DNA of 64,000 bases from Paraburkholderia sp. BL25I1N1 (GTDB taxonomy: Bacteria; Pseudomonadota; Gammaproteobacteria; Burkholderiales; Burkholderiaceae): assembly GCF_003002025.1 (NCBI RefSeq), contig NZ_PVZB01000003.1:248001-312000 (forward strand), read 5' to 3'. Under the pieces are notes generated by a model. It was not told where the DNA came from and did no database searches. It saw only the letters and a list, made by a program, of their open reading frames with translations. The stretch's first letter is position 1. Each line of letters begins with the position of its first letter. The position numbers were made by a program, and so were the translations under genes. Positions 8,645 through 17,448 of the stretch are shown here, piece after piece.

Positions 8645-9360
8645 GTCGCTGAGTCTTTTTGCGCTTGCCGCAATGTGGTCACCGACCACGCTACGCACGC
8701 TGCGTAGGCGTCCGGTGCGGCGAGCCAGCGTGCGGCGACACCGCGCATATCCGCGGGAATCTGTTCGCGCAGCGTCACGCAGGTGCTTTCACGCGGCAGC
8801 ACTCTCAGATGCTGCAACCCGCGCGTGAGGCCCACGCCCGTCGTTTTAACGAGCGCTTCCTTGGCGACCCACGCGTCGTAAAACGCAGCGCTCTGCTGTC
8901 CCGCGTCGAGACGTGCGATCCACGCGGCCTCTTCCTCGCCGAGCGTCAAGGCCGCGATCGAACGCCAATCGAATTTGTCGCTGCGCTGCTCGATATCCAC
9001 GCCGACGCGCCGAACCGGCGACATCGCGATCAGCCCGTGCGCGCCCGCATGCGATACATTGAAATCGAAGCGATCCGAATCCGCGAGATGAGGGCGGTGA
9101 TTGGCGTCGAGCGCAAAACGCACGGCGTGCGCTGCAATGTCGAGCCGCCGCGCGAGCTCTTCACGCAGCGCGGCGCGCACGCTGGCGAAGCGCAACGCGT
9201 CTTCATGGCGGCGAAAGTGACGGGCTCGGGTGCGTTCGTCGTCGCTGAGGGAGGCGAAGGCAGATGCGTCGAGCGACGCAGTGAAGTCGATGTCGATCCG
9301 CCACAACGCAATGTCGGGCGGGCCGTCGTGAGGCAGAGGAACAGGGTCAATGGAATGCAT
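8641..9360 (-). CDS. 4'-phosphopantetheinyl transferase (Sfp type)
   Basis: A 239-residue Sfp/EntD-type enzyme that moves the phosphopantetheine arm of CoA onto carrier-protein serines of acyl, peptidyl or polyketide synthases. Visible motifs: LSDDERTRARHFRR (38-51), FNVSHAG (100-106), VGVDIE (119-124, the Mg ligands) and WVAKEALVKTTGVGL (164-178, with the catalytic Glu). The length is normal for the family. The stop overlaps the stop of the convergent degenerate homologue. The target carrier protein is not in this window. Confidence 0.92.
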   Translation of the reverse strand: MHSIDPVPLPHDGPPDIALWRIDIDFTASLDASAFASLSDDERTRARHFRRHEDALRFASVRAALREELARRLDIAAHAVRFALDANHRPHLADSDRFDFNVSHAGAHGLIAMSPVRRVGVDIEQRSDKFDWRSIAALTLGEEEAAWIARLDAGQQSAAFYDAWVAKEALVKTTGVGLTRGLQHLRVLPRESTCVTLREQIPADMRGVAARWLAAPDAYAACVAWSVTTLRQAQKDSAT

Positions 9361-9444
9361 GGTTCGGACGTGATAGGAATCGCGGACGCATAGCCGCGAC
9401 TCTACCCGATATAACGTCCGAAGCCTTCGATCTTCAGCGACGCT

Positions 9445-9921
9445 TCATGTCTTCGAATTATCGCTGACATGGCCCATCAACTGACAAAGGGTGGGGTGAC
9501 ACCCAAGATGCTGCGGCGCGTTCTTCACACAGCTCGCGAACTGTCGCGACCAGAATGCGTCACTCGACGATGCCGTCTCAGAACCACTCGAGATTTTTTC
9601 GCGGCATGCTGCAAGCGTCGCGGCCAACGCTTTCGCGCTCAACGGATGCGCGTAATTCACCGTGGGATAGTCGCCGAATAACTGCGATAACGGCGAATCT
9701 TCGACTGCCGCCAATTCTTTGACCGCGAGTTGCGTGGCTATCTGCAGCACTTCGCACTCGACTTCGGAAAAAAAGGCTTCAGGCACGTCCAGACCGGGCG
9801 CGTAATGGTTGATCCAGAGCAACGCCGATTCGGCAAACAGCGCTGGAGAAAGCCATTTTCCGTCGACTTTCATCGACGCCAACTCCTGAACGACAAGGTC
9901 GCTTATCAAAAACAATTTCAT
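9445..9921 (-). CDS. Hypothetical protein
   Basis: A 158-residue protein from the internal ATG at 9921 (MKLFLISDLVVQELASMKVD). An upstream in-frame start at 10020 would add a basic, low-complexity 33 residues and was not chosen. The sequence is mostly helical with three cysteines near the C-terminus (EKISSGSETASS, SCVKNAPQHLGCHPTLCQLMG). No family was recognised. Codon use is a little less GC-rich than its neighbours, which may indicate acquired DNA. Confidence 0.55.
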   Translation of the reverse strand: MKLFLISDLVVQELASMKVDGKWLSPALFAESALLWINHYAPGLDVPEAFFSEVECEVLQIATQLAVKELAAVEDSPLSQLFGDYPTVNYAHPLSAKALAATLAACREKISSGSETASSSDAFWSRQFASCVKNAPQHLGCHPTLCQLMGHVSDNSKT

Positions 9922-10232
9922 CTCGTGTCTCTTTTTAGCCGAACGCGGGAAATTTCCCGCCGGCAACGCACGAGGACATGGTGCGCCGGCACGAAACAAT
10001 GTGGCCCACCGGAACGTCACACCCTATGCATCCTAGCTCAACAAGCCACCTAGTATGAGGCAGCGCACCAGCCGCTTTGCTAAGAAGAATCCGATAGTCG
10101 GAAAGAAAAAAGGGAGAGAAGTCACGGGTTATCAACCCCGAGTTTTAGAGGAAGCGCGTGCAACAAATCGTTACTATCGACGTCTCCCGACGTTTGCCTT
10201 ACGCAAAGATAATTTTTGGTCACGCGAGGTGC
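9922..10232. other. Intergenic region, no gene seen
   Basis: This stretch has lower GC than its surroundings, with A-rich patches around 10080-10110 and 10200-10220. No convincing open frame or hairpin was found. Confidence 0.4.
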
Positions 10233-10469
10233 TTAAGCGGCTAGCGGCTGCGTTTCACCATTTCGCGCCGGCATGTCGGTTGCGCCCTCGCGGGCATGCC
10301 GCAGCGCTTCGATCAGCGTGGCGTGATCGCCGATATGATTGGCGAGCAGCAGGATTAATTGCGCATTGGCCGACTGGCTCTGCGCATCGTCCAGGTCGCG
10401 ATGCATATCGATCAATGCCTCGTAGAAATCATCGGGGCGGGCGAGATTCGGTTGCGTGTTGAGTGTCAT
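10233..10469 (-). CDS. DUF2783-family small protein
   Basis: A 78-residue protein beginning MTLNTQPNLARPDDFYEALI and continuing with MHRDLDDAQSQSANAQLILLLANHIGD, the pattern of the DUF2783 family, which is usually found beside FAD monooxygenases of this type. The ATG at 10469 lies 53 bp after the stop of the monooxygenase and matches family length; the longer frame from 10526 would overlap that gene. The function is unknown; its fixed place in the operon suggests a helper of the hydroxylase. Confidence 0.75.
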   Translation of the reverse strand: MTLNTQPNLARPDDFYEALIDMHRDLDDAQSQSANAQLILLLANHIGDHATLIEALRHAREGATDMPARNGETQPLAA

Positions 10470-10522
10470 GTTTGTCTCCAGCCATTTTTTCGCTGATGCC
10501 GCGAGCGGCCTTCGCCGCTCAT

Positions 10523-12232
10523 TCAAGCGGTACCTTCAGCGCACAACGCGCGTTTCAACGCATTCCCGACATCACCGGCATCGAGTTGCCGCCAACGCGC
10601 GCAAACATGCTGGTCCGGACGGATCAGATAGAACGTGCCGGGCTTTGCGTCGTAGCGTGAGTGAGCCAGCCCTTCGATATCGTGCACGAGTTGCGCGCCC
10701 GTAGACGCAACGGCCTGCGGATCGCCACACGTCACCACGACGAGCTTCAACAAAATCGGTCCCGCACGCAACGTGTCCAACGCGGCCTGAATCGACTGAT
10801 CGACACCTTGTTCGCCGCAGAACAGCACGCCGGTGAATTGCTGGCCGAGTTGCTGCAGCAGCCATGCCGGTTGCGCCGCGACTTGCACCGGTGCATCGAC
10901 GCACGACGCGCCCGGCACCATCGCCCCTTCAAACTCGTCACAGTCCGCTGTATTCAGCGGAGAATCACGCAACACCGCCGGCACGGACAACCGGCCGCTA
11001 TTGGCCAATTGCCGCGCAAACGGATGACGCCGTGAGAGCTTCAGCACCGCATCGCGGAACACGCGGCTGACAGGGCTCTTCGGCGTAATGAAATCGGTGG
11101 AGCGCGTGGAGTTGCGGATGTTTTCATCAGCGGCGTATTCGCGTTCGCTTGCATAGGTGTCGAGCAAGGCATCCGCGGCTTTGCCTTCGAGCACCATCGC
11201 CAGTTTCCATGCGAGGTTTTCCGCGTCCTGCACGCCGCTATTCGCGCCCCGTGCGCCGAACGGCGACACGCCATGCGCTGAGTCGCCGGCGAACAGCACG
11301 TTGCCGTGCCGGAAGCGCTCCATGCGCAAACACGAAAACGTGTACACGCTGACCCATTCCAGCTCGAACTTCGTGTCAGGCCCGAGCAACGCGCGCACAC
11401 GCGGGATGACGCGCTCCGGTGTTTTTTCCAGCACCGGATCGGCGTCCCAGCCTAATTGGAAATCGATTCGCCACACGTTATCCGGCTGACGATGCAGCAG
11501 CACCGATTGATTCGGATGAAACGGCGGATCGAACCAGAACCAGCGTTCAGTCGGAAATTCTGCTTCCATCTTGACGTCGGCGATCAGGAAACGATCTTTG
11601 AACGTCACACCTTTGCTGTCGAGTCCCATCAAATTGCGGATCGGGCTGCGCGAGCCGTCGGCGGCGACCACGTAGCGGCCGCGCAATGCGTACTCGCCAT
11701 CCGGCGTGTCGACTGTCAGCGTCACGCCGGCGTCGCGCGTGCCGGGCGTACCATCTTGCCGCACGCCGACCACTTTGCTTTTCCAGCGGATCTCGAGATT
11801 CGGCATCTCCTGCGCGTGTTCGAGCAGGAAACCTTCAACGTAGTACTGCTGCAGGTTGATGAACGCGGGCCGGTTGTGGCCCGCTTCCGGTTGCAGATTG
11901 AACGTGTACACCAACTCGTCTTTCAGGAACACCTTGCCGACATTCCAGCTGACGCCCTTGTCCACCATTCGCTGTCCACACCCCAGGCGATCGAAAATAT
12001 CGAGCGAGCGCTTCGAAAAGCAGATCGCACGCGATCCCGTGGACAACGAACAATCGTCGTCGACCAGCACGACCGGCACGCCCTGCTGCGCGAGATCGAT
12101 CGCGGTGGCGAGACCCACCGGGCCCGCGCCGACCACGATCACCGGATAGGCCGCCTGGTTCGCGCCGCCCTGTGCGCTCTGCTCACGGCACGGCCGGTAT
12201 TCGAACGACAGCGTCTGGTAGTTGATGCTCAT
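10523..12232 (-). CDS. FAD-dependent aromatic monooxygenase (MhpA/PheA class)
   Basis: A 569-residue class A flavoprotein hydroxylase. GAGPVG (35-40) binds the FAD adenosine, the family DG motif appears in YVVAADGSRSPIR (about 185-197), and GDSAHGVSPFGARGANSG (about 318-335) contacts the flavin phosphate. The C-terminal 150 residues form the thioredoxin-like domain of the phenol hydroxylase subgroup (GTFYLIRPDQHVCARW near the end). Such enzymes use NAD(P)H and O2 to hydroxylate aromatic rings; this substrate is unknown. It is the middle gene of a leftward MBL-FAD-DUF2783 operon under the divergent promoter at 13381-13432. Confidence 0.92.
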   Translation of the reverse strand: MSINYQTLSFEYRPCREQSAQGGANQAAYPVIVVGAGPVGLATAIDLAQQGVPVVLVDDDCSLSTGSRAICFSKRSLDIFDRLGCGQRMVDKGVSWNVGKVFLKDELVYTFNLQPEAGHNRPAFINLQQYYVEGFLLEHAQEMPNLEIRWKSKVVGVRQDGTPGTRDAGVTLTVDTPDGEYALRGRYVVAADGSRSPIRNLMGLDSKGVTFKDRFLIADVKMEAEFPTERWFWFDPPFHPNQSVLLHRQPDNVWRIDFQLGWDADPVLEKTPERVIPRVRALLGPDTKFELEWVSVYTFSCLRMERFRHGNVLFAGDSAHGVSPFGARGANSGVQDAENLAWKLAMVLEGKAADALLDTYASEREYAADENIRNSTRSTDFITPKSPVSRVFRDAVLKLSRRHPFARQLANSGRLSVPAVLRDSPLNTADCDEFEGAMVPGASCVDAPVQVAAQPAWLLQQLGQQFTGVLFCGEQGVDQSIQAALDTLRAGPILLKLVVVTCGDPQAVASTGAQLVHDIEGLAHSRYDAKPGTFYLIRPDQHVCARWRQLDAGDVGNALKRALCAEGTA

Positions 12233-12286
12233 CTTGTGTCTCCGTCCTTCTCCGCTTTGGCTCGTCTTGCTGTGCGTCTGTTCTTA

Positions 12287-13246
12287 TCAGGCTTGCAGTG
12301 CGTCCCACATTTCCTTGTCGCGCTGCGCGGTCCAGATGCGCGGATGCGTGATACCGCTTGCTTCATCGAAAGCGCGCGACACGTCGAACGGCAGACAGTG
12401 CTCGTAGATGAAAACGTGACCGAACTTCGGATCCATGGCCTTGCGCGTGTGTTCCATCGCGGCCTTCAGATCGAGCTTCTGTTCGACGGCTTCGCGGCCT
12501 TGTTGCAGCAGCGTGGTGACGAAATCTTTCGTGTAGTCCAGACCTTTGTCGACGTCTTCCGGCGTGGTCAGCGCGGGGCCGCGGCCCGGCACGAGTTTGT
12601 CGGCCTTCAGCGCGCGCAATGCCTCGAGCGTGGCCGGCCATTGTTCGAGCTGCGCGTCGCCGCAATAGCAGGCCGCGTCGTATTCGACCAGATCGCCCGA
12701 GAACAGCACCTTCTGCGACGGCAGCCACACTACCGTATCGCCCTTCGTATGACCCGCGCCGAGATGCGCGATGCGCACTTCGAGCTTGCCGAGGAACAGC
12801 GTGATTTCCTTTTCGAACACGAGCGTCGGCCACGTCAGGCCCGGCACCGTTTCGACACCGGCGAACAGACGCGGGAAGCGTTCGATTTCCGACTTCATGT
12901 CCGCTTCGCCGCGCTCGACGATCATCTCGTACGTGCCGCGGCTCGCGATCACTTCCTGCGCGCCTTCCTCGAAATACGCCGACGCGCCGAGCACGCGCAC
13001 CGCGTGGTAATGCGACAGCACGACGTATTTGATCGGCTTATCCGTGACGCTGCGAATCTTCGCGATGAGGTCTTGCGCCATGGCCGGCGTGGCGGTGGTG
13101 TCGACGATCAGCACGCCGTCGTCGCCGATGATCACGCCCGAGTTCGGATCGCCCTCGGCGGTGTACGCGTAGGCGTTCTCGGATAGCTTGGTCCACGTGA
13201 CTTTCTTGACTTCCAGATCGGCCTGGGATGCGAATGCCTTTGCCAT
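12287..13246 (-). CDS. MBL-fold hydrolase with altered metal ligands
   Basis: A 319-residue metallo-beta-lactamase-fold protein from ATG 13246 (MAKAFASQADLEVKK). The fold landmarks are present: GVLIVDTTATPAMAQDL, the first motif as SHYHAVRVLGA, AHLGAGHTKGDTVVWLP and LFSGDLVEYDA. In the usual HxHxDH motif the Asp and last His are replaced by Val and Arg, and the late GHG-type His is replaced in VPGRGPALT. Metal binding, and so classical hydrolase activity, is probably changed. It is the first gene of the operon with the FAD monooxygenase; a role on a ring-hydroxylation product is inference. Confidence 0.88.
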   Translation of the reverse strand: MAKAFASQADLEVKKVTWTKLSENAYAYTAEGDPNSGVIIGDDGVLIVDTTATPAMAQDLIAKIRSVTDKPIKYVVLSHYHAVRVLGASAYFEEGAQEVIASRGTYEMIVERGEADMKSEIERFPRLFAGVETVPGLTWPTLVFEKEITLFLGKLEVRIAHLGAGHTKGDTVVWLPSQKVLFSGDLVEYDAACYCGDAQLEQWPATLEALRALKADKLVPGRGPALTTPEDVDKGLDYTKDFVTTLLQQGREAVEQKLDLKAAMEHTRKAMDPKFGHVFIYEHCLPFDVSRAFDEASGITHPRIWTAQRDKEMWDALQA

Positions 13247-13380
13247 GCTTGTCTCCCTCAAAAATTGGACGTGAGGCGAGACGGCCGGCTGCGCGAAGGC
13301 CGCGCGGGCTGACGGTATTGCAGGATTGTCTCGCCCCGTTTCTTGACTCTATGACTGCGCCGGTATGTCGGGGTGAATGC

Positions 13381-13432
13381 ATCTTAGGACGGCGTCCGAT
13401 TATTTGTCAATAGCGAAATGCATCGCTATACG
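13381..13432. promoter_or_regulatory. Divergent promoters with shared palindromic operator
   Basis: TAGCGA-AATGCA-TCGCTA (13411-13428) is a perfect 6-bp inverted repeat with a 6-bp spacer. Rightward, TTGTCA (13404-13409) and TATACG (13427-13432) are 17 bp apart and flank it. Leftward, TTGACA (complement of 13405-13410) and TAAGAT (complement of 13381-13386) are 18 bp apart. The layout fits IclR-type control of both the operon and the regulator genes. Confidence 0.55.
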
Positions 13433-13452
13433 CAAATCCCGCGAAGCCTAAG

Positions 13453-14373
13453 ATGAGGATTGGAAGGCACGGGCCTTCGGTTAACATGGACCCTTTTTCA
13501 CGGACGAGCGCGGGTGTGAGCAAAGCAGCGAAATCGGCCACGGGCAAAGGCGCGGGCGGCAGTGAGACGGCGGACGGCGGCAAGACGCAGCGCGGCATTC
13601 AGAGCGTCGAAGTGGGCGGCCGCGTGTTGCTGGCGCTGGCGCAGGCGCGCACGCCGCTCGCTCTCTCCGACCTCGCCAGCGCGGCGCAGATCGCGCCGGG
13701 GCAGGCGCATGCTTATTTGGTGAGCTTGAGCCGGCTGGGTTTGATCAAGCGCGACGAACTGTCGGGCCGTTACGAGCCCGGCCCGCTGTCGCTGCGGCTC
13801 GGTTTGCTGCATCTGGAAAACCAGCCGGCGTTTCGCGCCGCCGTGCCGCGCGTGGCCGCGTTGGCCGAAGCGGTCGGCTTCAGCGTCGCAATCTGCATTG
13901 CCGGGCCGCAAGGGCCAACTATCGTTCGCTATGAACATGCGGGCTTTCCGTTGCACGTCAATTTGCATGTGGGCACGGTGATGTCGCTGCCGGCTACGTC
14001 GACGGGGCGGGTGTTTTGCGCTTATTCGCGGCGCGAGATGCTTGACGCAATGTGGGCAAACCAATCGGGCGCGATCGGCAATGCCATGACGCCGCCCGAC
14101 GAAGGCGCCGTCTTTGCAGCCACGCTGGACGCGATCCGCACGCGCGGCCTGGAGTACAGCGTGGATGTGCCGAGTCCGGGCATCAGCAGCCTGAGCGCGC
14201 CCGTGCTGGATGCCGACAGCCGCTTGGCGCTGGCGCTGACGGTGATCGGCTCGACCGGCGCGATCGACGTCGCCGCCGACGGTCCGATCGCGCGTGCACT
14301 GCTTGCGACGGCGCGCGACATCGGCGCCGAACTGGCTATCGCCCCTTCCTTGCTCGCTTCTTCCGCATCGTGA
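13453..14373 (+). CDS. IclR-family transcriptional regulator, first of tandem pair
   Basis: A protein of about 306 residues (295 if started at ATG 13486). A winged HTH (RGIQSVEVGGRVLLALAQAR, LSDLASAAQIAPGQAHAYLVSLSRLGLIKR) is followed by the IclR ligand-binding domain (LHVNLHVGTVMSLPATSTGRVFCAY, YSVDVPSPGISSLSAPVLD). It is transcribed divergently from the MBL-FAD-DUF2783 operon. No clear ribosome site marks either start; the family usually begins shortly before the RGIQS segment, so the first 25-40 residues are uncertain. The next gene starts within its stop codon. Confidence 0.9.
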   Translation: MRIGRHGPSVNMDPFSRTSAGVSKAAKSATGKGAGGSETADGGKTQRGIQSVEVGGRVLLALAQARTPLALSDLASAAQIAPGQAHAYLVSLSRLGLIKRDELSGRYEPGPLSLRLGLLHLENQPAFRAAVPRVAALAEAVGFSVAICIAGPQGPTIVRYEHAGFPLHVNLHVGTVMSLPATSTGRVFCAYSRREMLDAMWANQSGAIGNAMTPPDEGAVFAATLDAIRTRGLEYSVDVPSPGISSLSAPVLDADSRLALALTVIGSTGAIDVAADGPIARALLATARDIGAELAIAPSLLASSAS

Positions 14374-15251
14374 CCGATTCTCTCGACACCTCTCAAGCTC
14401 ATTCCTCCGCTGATGCGAAACCACAGCGCGGCATCCAGTCGCTCGATAGCACGGGCGAATTGTTGGCGGCGCTGGTCGCGGCGGCGCGGCCGTTGAACCT
14501 GCGCGATCTTGCGGGCGCGGCGGGCATGCCGCCGGCAAAGGCGTTTCCGCATCTGGTAAGTCTGCTGAAAATCGGCTTGCTCAATCGCGATGCGTCGGGC
14601 TGTTTCGAAGCCGGGCCGCTCGCGCTGGAACTAGGTTTGATCGGTTTGCAACGCTTGTCGCCGACGCGTGAAGCGGAGCCCGAGGTGGTCGAACTGGCGG
14701 CGTCGACGGGCATGAGCGTCGCGATGGCGGTGCTCGGGCCGCTCGGGCCGACCGTCGTGCGCCTGGAGGAATCGGCGCGGCCGCTGCATGTGAGCCTGCG
14801 GGTCGGCACGGTAATGTCGCTGGCGAATACGGCGATCGGCCGCGTGTTCGCCGCCTATGTCGCGGACGATGTGCGCGCGCGTTTGCTCGCGCAGGATCAT
14901 CTGCGGTTGGCGGGAGCGGATGCGGCGGACGTTTTCGAAGGAAAGCCGGCGGGCAAAGGTAAAGCGACGGGCGATACGAACGCAGCCTCGGCAGTGCCGC
15001 CGCTGAAGCAAGCCTACGCGCAGCGTCTCGCGCAAATCCGCGCGGATGGAATCGACACGGCGCTCAGTCGGCCTGTACCGGGCATCAATACGCTCGCCGC
15101 GCCGGTGCTGGACCATACAGGCAGTATCTGCCTCGTTCTGGCGTTGATGGGGCCGAGCGGCAGCTTCGACAGTGAATTGGCGGCTGGGCCGGCGAAGACT
15201 TTGCGCGCCGCGACGTCGAGGTTGTCGCGGCGCTTTGGGTGGATGGCATAG
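14370..15251 (+). CDS. IclR-family transcriptional regulator, second of tandem pair
   Basis: A 293-residue paralogue of the preceding gene. GTG 14370 overlaps the upstream TGA as GTGA, so translation is probably coupled. It has the same layout: RGIQSLDSTGELLAALVAAA and the HTH LRDLAGAAGMPPAKAFPHLVSL, then a ligand domain with LHVSLRVGTVMSLANTAIGR and SRPVPGINTLAAPVLDHTG. Unlike its neighbour it has an insertion of about 20 residues rich in Gly, Lys and Ala (around residues 190-215). The pair may form heterodimers or respond to different intermediates; this is inference. Confidence 0.9.
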   Translation: MTDSLDTSQAHSSADAKPQRGIQSLDSTGELLAALVAAARPLNLRDLAGAAGMPPAKAFPHLVSLLKIGLLNRDASGCFEAGPLALELGLIGLQRLSPTREAEPEVVELAASTGMSVAMAVLGPLGPTVVRLEESARPLHVSLRVGTVMSLANTAIGRVFAAYVADDVRARLLAQDHLRLAGADAADVFEGKPAGKGKATGDTNAASAVPPLKQAYAQRLAQIRADGIDTALSRPVPGINTLAAPVLDHTGSICLVLALMGPSGSFDSELAAGPAKTLRAATSRLSRRFGWMA

Positions 15252-15263
15252 CCCCGCGGCCTC

Positions 15264-16127
15264 TCAATCCCGCGCCGCCTCCGGCTCATGCGACGCCAGC
15301 CTCGCCTTCGCATGCCGCATCTTCTCGAGCGTCTTCGGCCCGGCCTTGAGCGCGACGCCGATCGCCAGCGCGTCCATGATGCAAAGATGCACGAGCCGCG
15401 ACACCCCCGGCGTATTCGGATCGATCGGGCTCGGTACGCGCAGCAGCAACGGAATATCCACCAGCCACGCAAGACGCGAGCCGACATTGGTCAGCGCGAT
15501 CGTAGTCGCGCCACGCTCCTTGGCAATCTGGATGCTCTCGTTGACTTCGACACTGCGGCCCGAATGCGAAATCGCGAAAGCCACATCGCCGGGTTCCATC
15601 AGGCCCGCGTAAAGACGCTGCAAATGCCCATCCGTAAACGCCGTGGATGCAATATCGAGCCGCAGAAACCGCAGCGCCGCATCTTGCGCGACCAGCCCCG
15701 AGCCCGAACCGACACCGAAGAAAAACACCCGCCGCGCGCTCGACAACGCCGCGATCGCACTCTCGACCACCGCCGGATCCAGCGCGCCACGCGCGTGCGT
15801 GATGCCATCGACCGCCGCCTCGCCCACCTTGTCCATGAGCGTCTGCACGTCGTCGTCGCGCGCCACCGCCGTGGATGCATACGGCAGCCCGCCCGCCACG
15901 CTCTGCGCCAGTTGCATCTTGAAGTCGCGCAGACCGTGCGCGCCGATGGCGCGGCAAAAGCGCGTGACGGAAGGCTCGGACACCTCGGCGCGCTGTGCGA
16001 GTTCGGTAATGCTCGCGCGCATCGCGAAGTCGACGTCGCTCAGCACCATCTCGGCGACCTTGCGCTCGGCGGGCCGCAAATTGGCGAGTGCGCTGCGGAT
16101 GTGGGGAATCAAGTTCGGTGCGGACAC
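15264..16127 (-). CDS. RpiR/HexR-type regulator with SIS domain
   Basis: A 287-residue regulator from GTG 16127, which has GAAGGA 8 bp upstream; an ATG at 16220 would add 31 low-complexity residues. The N-terminal HTH_6 domain (LRPAERKVAEMVLSDVD, ITELAQRAEVSEPSVTRFCR, GLRDFKMQLAQS) is followed by an SIS sugar-phosphate domain (VFFFGVGSGSGLVAQDAA, AFTDGHLQRL, ISHSGRSVEVNESIQIAKERG). Such proteins bind phosphorylated sugars. It is beside the ABC importer genes, whose divergent control region has two TGTA-N7-TACA palindromes, so it is the likely local regulator. Confidence 0.92.
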   Translation of the reverse strand: MSAPNLIPHIRSALANLRPAERKVAEMVLSDVDFAMRASITELAQRAEVSEPSVTRFCRAIGAHGLRDFKMQLAQSVAGGLPYASTAVARDDDVQTLMDKVGEAAVDGITHARGALDPAVVESAIAALSSARRVFFFGVGSGSGLVAQDAALRFLRLDIASTAFTDGHLQRLYAGLMEPGDVAFAISHSGRSVEVNESIQIAKERGATTIALTNVGSRLAWLVDIPLLLRVPSPIDPNTPGVSRLVHLCIMDALAIGVALKAGPKTLEKMRHAKARLASHEPEAARD

Positions 16128-16300
16128 CCGGTGTTCCTTCAAAGCGCCCCCAGACCTGTCGCTTCGCGCCAGGCCCCCGGACGGGGTGAGAAAACCTGGA
16201 GCGGTCCGGCGCGTTCTCATGCGTTGAATAATCCACGTCGCGTCGCAGCTTCAGTGAGCCTGAGGCGCGCTCGTATCGACCTCAAACGGCAACGCGCGGG

Positions 16301-17383
16301 TCAGACCAGCCTGCGTCCACTCTCCGTGTCGAACAGATGAATATGCTCGGCCGGCAAACGCAGCGTGACGCGCTGGCCGGGTTCGATTTTCGAGCGCTGA
16401 CGTGTCGTCACGCACCACGTGCTGCCGCCTATTTTCCCGTACAAGTGAGTCTCCGCGCCAGTCGGTTCGACCACTTCGACTTCCATCGTCGCGTCGGGCG
16501 TCGGAGTCATGGTTTCGATGTGTTCCGGCCGCACGCCGAGCGTGACCTTCGCGCCGATCACCGCCGAAGCGGGCGCACCTTCCAGCACGATCTCGCCGCC
16601 ATCCGTGAGATTCAGCGCGAGGCCCTGACCTTGCGCGCGGCTCGCGATCACGCCTTCGGCAAAGTTCATCGACGGCGAGCCGAGAAAGCTCGCCACGAAC
16701 AGATTCGCCGGATGGTCGTACAGTTCCAGCGGCCGGCCGATCTGCTCGATCCGCCCCGCGTTCATGACGACGATGCGGTCCGCCATGGTCATGGCTTCGA
16801 TCTGATCGTGCGTGACGTAGATCACCGTGTTCTTCAGCCGCTGGTGCAGCGCCTTGATTTCGGTGCGCATCTGCACACGCAGTTTGGCGTCGAGATTGGA
16901 CAGCGGTTCGTCGAACAGGAACAGCGACGGCTCGCGCACCACCGCGCGGCCCATCGCCACGCGTTGCCGTTGGCCGCCCGAGAGCGCGCGCGGCAAGCGG
17001 TCCAGATAGCCGCCGAGGTTCAGCATCTTTGCCGCGGCCTCGATCCGCGGCCTGAAGCTCGCCGACGACTCCTTGCGAATCCGCGGCCCGAACGCGATGT
17101 TTTCGTAGACGGACAGATGCGGATACAGCGCATAGCTCTGAAACACCATCGAGATATTGCGCTGCTGCGGTGCGAGAGTGTTCGCGCGCGTGCCGCCGAT
17201 CATCAGATCGCCGCCGCTGATTTCCTCGAGCCCGGCCACCATGCGCATCAACGTGCTCTTGCCGCAGCCCGACGGGCCGACCAGCACGACGAACTCGCCG
17301 TCGTCGATGTCGAGATCGATACCGTGCACCACTTGCGTGTCGCCATAGCGTTTGAAGATGCCGCTCAGTTGCACTGCTGCCAT
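16301..17383 (-). CDS. Carbohydrate ABC transporter ATP-binding protein (MalK/UgpC type)
   Basis: A 360-residue ATPase. Walker A is GPSGCGKST (about 37-45), the Q loop is in NISMVFQSYALYPH, the signature is LSGGQRQRVAMGRA, Walker B is LFLFDEPLSNLDAKL and the H loop is in VTHDQIEAM. The last 120 residues form the TOBE/OB regulatory domain of MalK-type proteins. ATG 17383 is supported by GAGGA; longer upstream frames read through non-family sequence. It should energise the two permeases at 19880-21618 although it is on the opposite strand, grouped with the regulator and SDR. Confidence 0.93.
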   Translation of the reverse strand: MAAVQLSGIFKRYGDTQVVHGIDLDIDDGEFVVLVGPSGCGKSTLMRMVAGLEEISGGDLMIGGTRANTLAPQQRNISMVFQSYALYPHLSVYENIAFGPRIRKESSASFRPRIEAAAKMLNLGGYLDRLPRALSGGQRQRVAMGRAVVREPSLFLFDEPLSNLDAKLRVQMRTEIKALHQRLKNTVIYVTHDQIEAMTMADRIVVMNAGRIEQIGRPLELYDHPANLFVASFLGSPSMNFAEGVIASRAQGQGLALNLTDGGEIVLEGAPASAVIGAKVTLGVRPEHIETMTPTPDATMEVEVVEPTGAETHLYGKIGGSTWCVTTRQRSKIEPGQRVTLRLPAEHIHLFDTESGRRLV

Positions 17384-17448
17384 GCTGTCCTCATCGTCTT
17401 GCGTGGTTGACTCGATCTCGTGCTGCTTCCAATGCCGCTGCGGGCGGT

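Noticed and set aside
11456..13186. 576-codon open frame on the plus strand
   Set aside because: It runs opposite the FAD monooxygenase and MBL genes and has shadow composition (Arg, His, Val rich).
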